In this document: positions 61,423-64,000 of the stretch, one piece after another | Layout: each line of letters begins with the position of its first letter | How positions within the stretch are numbered: the first letter of the stretch is position 1 | Source: Dyella_B jejuensis | Lineage (GTDB): Bacteria; Pseudomonadota; Gammaproteobacteria; Xanthomonadales; Rhodanobacteraceae | Direction of reading: 5' to 3' | Assembly (NCBI RefSeq): GCF_044904675.1 | Contig: NZ_JADIKJ010000010.1 | Coordinates: 62,001-126,000, forward strand | Length of the DNA: 64,000 nucleotides | Notes under the pieces: generated by a model | What the model was told of the DNA's origin: nothing | The model's database searches: none | Seen by the model: the letters and a program-made list of their open reading frames with translations, nothing else | Program-made: the position numbers and the translations under genes

Positions 61423-63535
61423 GGGCAGTTCCCTGCGCGGGTGGAAGAGCGGGCATGTAAACGGCAAGCACCGATTGGTCGTCGAGCAAGGCCAGCCGCA
61501 GCAGGTGCAAGTGATCCAGCAGCGGCCGGGTGGCTTCGTCGCCATCGGTCATCACGATGGCGGCGGCGATGGCTTGGCGCGCGTGCAGGTAAGCGGGCGA
61601 ACCGGGCTGGTCATAAAGGCGGGCCAGCGCATCGACGGCGCGTCCGACGGCTTCGCGAATGTCCTCGGGCAACGGGCGGCCGGCCATATCGTTGCGCAAC
61701 TCGATCAACGTGCGACCGACTTCGTGCACCGACAAGGCCCAGGCGAGCAGCGTGCGGGAATCGTGGCTGCCGCGCTCGGTCTGGGCGACGATCTGGCCGA
61801 ACAGGTCGTGATTGATGCTTTCGAAGCGGCTGCGCAGGCCGGACAGCGGCGCGGTGGCGGCCAGTCCCACCTGCCGCCGCAAGCGTTCCAGCTGGCGGCG
61901 GCGCAGCCACAGGCTGCCGATCGCCGGCGGCACGAACACGAAGGCCACGCCGGCGGCGGCCAGGCCGGCCAGTTGCGCCAGCATGTCGTTGAGGAAATGC
62001 ACGCCGTCGAAGCTCATCTCATTCTTCGCCGCGAGGATGTAGGCAAAACCCATGCAATAGCCGACGCCAATGCGAGTTGTCGACGGCCAGGCCACCATCG
62101 CCAAGCCAACCATCAGGAACGGTGCCGAGCCGGCAACCAGCAGCACATAGCCGTCCATTTGCGTGAGCACGAAGAATACGCAGACAAAACTGGCGGACAT
62201 GCCGAGCAGATAGCCGGCGAAGGTCGCCTTGACCGATTGCGCCGGATTCGGCGTGGACGCATACAGGCCGGCAAAAATGGTGGCCAGCAGCATGGCCGAG
62301 GAACCCAGCGGCCAGGCCGAGCCGATCCAGAACAAGCTCAGCGCGCCCATGGTCAGGGTGGTGCGCAGCACGGCCAGGCCCGCGCCGATGAAATCGTTGC
62401 CGCGCTCGAAACGCACGCGCTCGGCCGCGCCGGCCAGCCTGGGCGCCTGCAATACGGAAGCGGTGTCGACGTAGGCGTAAAGCTCGTCGATGAAGCGATC
62501 CAGTACGCTGACGCCCGTGTCGAAGTCGAGTACGTCGTGATCGGAGTTCATCGCCGCGCGCGCCGCAGCCTCGCGCCCGTTGATCGCCTTGCGCGCGCTG
62601 TCCAACCGCGGCAGCAACACGCGCGCAGCGGTCCCGGCCTCGGTCGGTGCGTTGAATGCGTCGCTAAGCGGCTGGTAGAGCGCGATCAACGCATTGGCCG
62701 GTACCTCGTGGCCATTGCGCTTGAGGCGATTGATCAGGTGGTGCAAGGTCTGCAGGCTGGTCGAGGCGGCCATGAAGCGCTGGTTGAACAACAGCATGTG
62801 GCCGCTGCGGGCGCGCGCTTCCGGATCCTCAAAAATCACCGAGCTGCGCAGGTCTTCCAGGGTTACCGCATCGCGGACAAAACGCAGGTGGGCGTATTCC
62901 AGATCGCTGCGCGCCACCTTGCCGGCCATCGCCCGCTGCACGAATTCGATAAAATTGGCGAACTGCGCGCGCGCCGTGCGGCGCATGTCGTCGCGGATGC
63001 GGCTGGGCAATACCAGGTCGCTCACCGCGCCGGAAACGGCCAGGCCCAGCAGCACCTCGCTCACACGCCATACGGCGGAGTCGAACACGTCCAGCGGATG
63101 GCCCACTACCGGCAGCGCCACGATCGCCGCGGTGTAGCCGGCCAACACGAACGCATAGGATTTGAAATTGCGATACAGCGTGGCACCGCCGGCGCACAGG
63201 CCGATCCACAGCGATAGCGCGGACAGGAACAACACCCGTTGCTGCGGGAACAACGCCACGATCAGCAGCGCCACCAGCGCACCGAGCAAGGTACCGATAC
63301 CGCGATAGAAGCTCTTGGCCAGCACCATGCCGGTCTGCCGGTTGGCAACGATGACGGTAGTGAGCATCGCCGTCGACGGCTGCGGCAAGGCCAGCCGCAT
63401 CGCCAGCCAGCCGGTAACGTAGAAAGCCAGCAGCGACTTGAACACGAACAGCCAGGTTCCGCTTTCCTCGCGCAGGCCGGCAACGAGGAATTCGCGTGTG
63501 GAAAGAGGCGTTGCGTTGATGTCGGTGACGGACAT
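61412..63535 (-). CDS. FUSC-family aromatic/organic acid efflux pump (AaeB-like)
   Basis: 707 residues. Two blocks of membrane helices (about residues 28-185 and 370-520), each followed by a cytoplasmic domain, as in FUSC/AaeB proteins. Early motif WLAMRLALPQPSTAMLTTVI, with VANRQTGMVLAKSFYRGIGT as the first-block signature; the second block has IGSAWPLGSSAMLLATIFAG. Relatives export p-hydroxybenzoate, fusaric acid or other aromatic acids. It lies 9 nt after the MarR gene and before DUF1656, HlyD and the outer-membrane factor, forming a complete tripartite system. Confidence 0.93.
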   Translation of the reverse strand: MSVTDINATPLSTREFLVAGLREESGTWLFVFKSLLAFYVTGWLAMRLALPQPSTAMLTTVIVANRQTGMVLAKSFYRGIGTLLGALVALLIVALFPQQRVLFLSALSLWIGLCAGGATLYRNFKSYAFVLAGYTAAIVALPVVGHPLDVFDSAVWRVSEVLLGLAVSGAVSDLVLPSRIRDDMRRTARAQFANFIEFVQRAMAGKVARSDLEYAHLRFVRDAVTLEDLRSSVIFEDPEARARSGHMLLFNQRFMAASTSLQTLHHLINRLKRNGHEVPANALIALYQPLSDAFNAPTEAGTAARVLLPRLDSARKAINGREAAARAAMNSDHDVLDFDTGVSVLDRFIDELYAYVDTASVLQAPRLAGAAERVRFERGNDFIGAGLAVLRTTLTMGALSLFWIGSAWPLGSSAMLLATIFAGLYASTPNPAQSVKATFAGYLLGMSASFVCVFFVLTQMDGYVLLVAGSAPFLMVGLAMVAWPSTTRIGVGYCMGFAYILAAKNEMSFDGVHFLNDMLAQLAGLAAAGVAFVFVPPAIGSLWLRRRQLERLRRQVGLAATAPLSGLRSRFESINHDLFGQIVAQTERGSHDSRTLLAWALSVHEVGRTLIELRNDMAGRPLPEDIREAVGRAVDALARLYDQPGSPAYLHARQAIAAAIVMTDGDEATRPLLDHLHLLRLALLDDQSVLAVYMPALPPAQGTAHAS

Positions 63536-63544
63536 TGATGACCT

Positions 63545-64000
63545 TCAGTCTGCCAAGCCGCCCAGGAATTTCTTCAACAGCTTTTCAAGCTGGATCTGCT
63601 CCGAAACCGTCAGGTGCCGCCCCTGCCGCACCAGCAACTTGCAGATATCCGGAAGGAAACTCTCGATCAACTGCTGTCCCTGCGACGTCAAGCTCAGTTC
63701 GACCTTGCGCCGGTCGTCGGCGCTGGCGTTGCGGGCGATCAAGCCCTTCTCGCTCAGCTCGTTGGTCAGCCGGGTGATATTGGCCGATTTCTCGCCCGCG
63801 GCGTCCGCCAGCTCCGACGGGGACATCGTACCGCTGGCCGTGCCGTACAGCATCATCAGCAGGTTGTACTCCGGATGATTGACGCCATAGGGCTTGAGCA
63901 GCAGGTTGGCCTCGTCATGCAACAGCTTGTGGATATGCTTGATCAGCCTCACCAGCACGCCTGGGCGCCGCGGAAAACCGGGATAGCGGCGGCAGGTCAC
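63545..64000 (-). CDS. MarR-family transcriptional regulator (start may lie beyond the window)
   Basis: At least 151 residues; a GTG sits exactly at the window edge (63998-64000), so the true start may be further out. The winged-helix core MSPSELADAAGEKSANITRLTN, then ELSEKGLIARNASADDRRKV and ELSLTSQGQQLI (helix and wing) is typical of MarR repressors. MarR proteins respond to phenolic or aromatic ligands. Placed first in the efflux operon, it is likely the local repressor of the FUSC pump. The operator was not located. Confidence 0.92.
   Translation of the reverse strand: MTCRRYPGFPRRPGVLVRLIKHIHKLLHDEANLLLKPYGVNHPEYNLLMMLYGTASGTMSPSELADAAGEKSANITRLTNELSEKGLIARNASADDRRKVELSLTSQGQQLIESFLPDICKLLVRQGRHLTVSEQIQLEKLLKKFLGGLAD

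Noticed and set aside
61364..63217. 617-residue plus-strand frame over the FUSC gene
   Set aside because: The minus strand encodes a well-supported FUSC protein in a clear operon; the antisense frame has no features.

Overview
The window is a GC-rich, densely coded bacterial chromosome segment. Gene content and order suggest a gammaproteobacterium of the Xanthomonadales/Lysobacterales, most likely Rhodanobacteraceae (Dyella/Luteibacter/Frateuria type). The pointers are a glgA-glgB-treZ-malQ-treY-glgX block, many hybrid PAS histidine kinases, KGG-motif stress proteins and XdhC/MobA-type genes. The taxonomic call is inference. No rRNA, tRNA, CRISPR array, prophage or intact insertion sequence was found.

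Layout. 1-612: 3' end of a GMC oxidoreductase. 703-7123 (minus): a four-gene signalling operon with a CHASE3/GAF hybrid kinase carrying three receivers, CheR, CheB and a REC-kinase-REC protein. 7369-8650 (minus): an alpha/beta hydrolase and a SnoaL-like protein. 8723-11314 (minus): a large MscS-family channel. 11660-25423 (plus): a translationally coupled glycogen/trehalose operon (glgA, glgB, treZ, malQ, treY, a DUF2934 gene, glgX), then a YihY/BrkB membrane protein. 25448-28819 (minus): a multi-PAS hybrid kinase. 29082-44032: a stress-tolerance island. It holds a duplicated-domain protein with a His/Lys linker, DUF3309, a YflT-like protein, an AhpD-like/HWE kinase fusion with a lone receiver, DUF2383, a flavoprotein, YciF-like DUF892, three KGG/LEA-like proteins, DUF4142, CBS, a PAS hybrid kinase, UdgX, DUF2795, BON and a YghA-like SDR.

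44275-58606: metabolic and envelope genes. These are an extensin-like protein, the glutathione-dependent formaldehyde pair (class III alcohol dehydrogenase and S-formylglutathione hydrolase), a CPBP protease-like protein, a secreted phosphodiesterase, a GH16 glucanase, an exported peroxiredoxin, an XdhC/MobA pair, a phospholipase D-type lipoprotein, an acetate transporter and a DcaP-type porin. A 388-bp element with 30-bp terminal inverted repeats (55661-56048) starts at the stop codon of the phospholipase gene. It looks like an IS5-type MITE and carries nested, covarying hairpins. 58680-64000 (minus): an AaeAB/FUSC-type efflux operon (MarR, FUSC, DUF1656, HlyD, outer-membrane factor).

Taken together, the glycogen-to-trehalose enzymes, the mechanosensitive channel and the island of ferritin-like, KGG/LEA-like, BON and UdgX proteins suggest a locus for osmotic, desiccation and oxidative stress, controlled by several two-component systems. 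That functional link is inferred from gene proximity.
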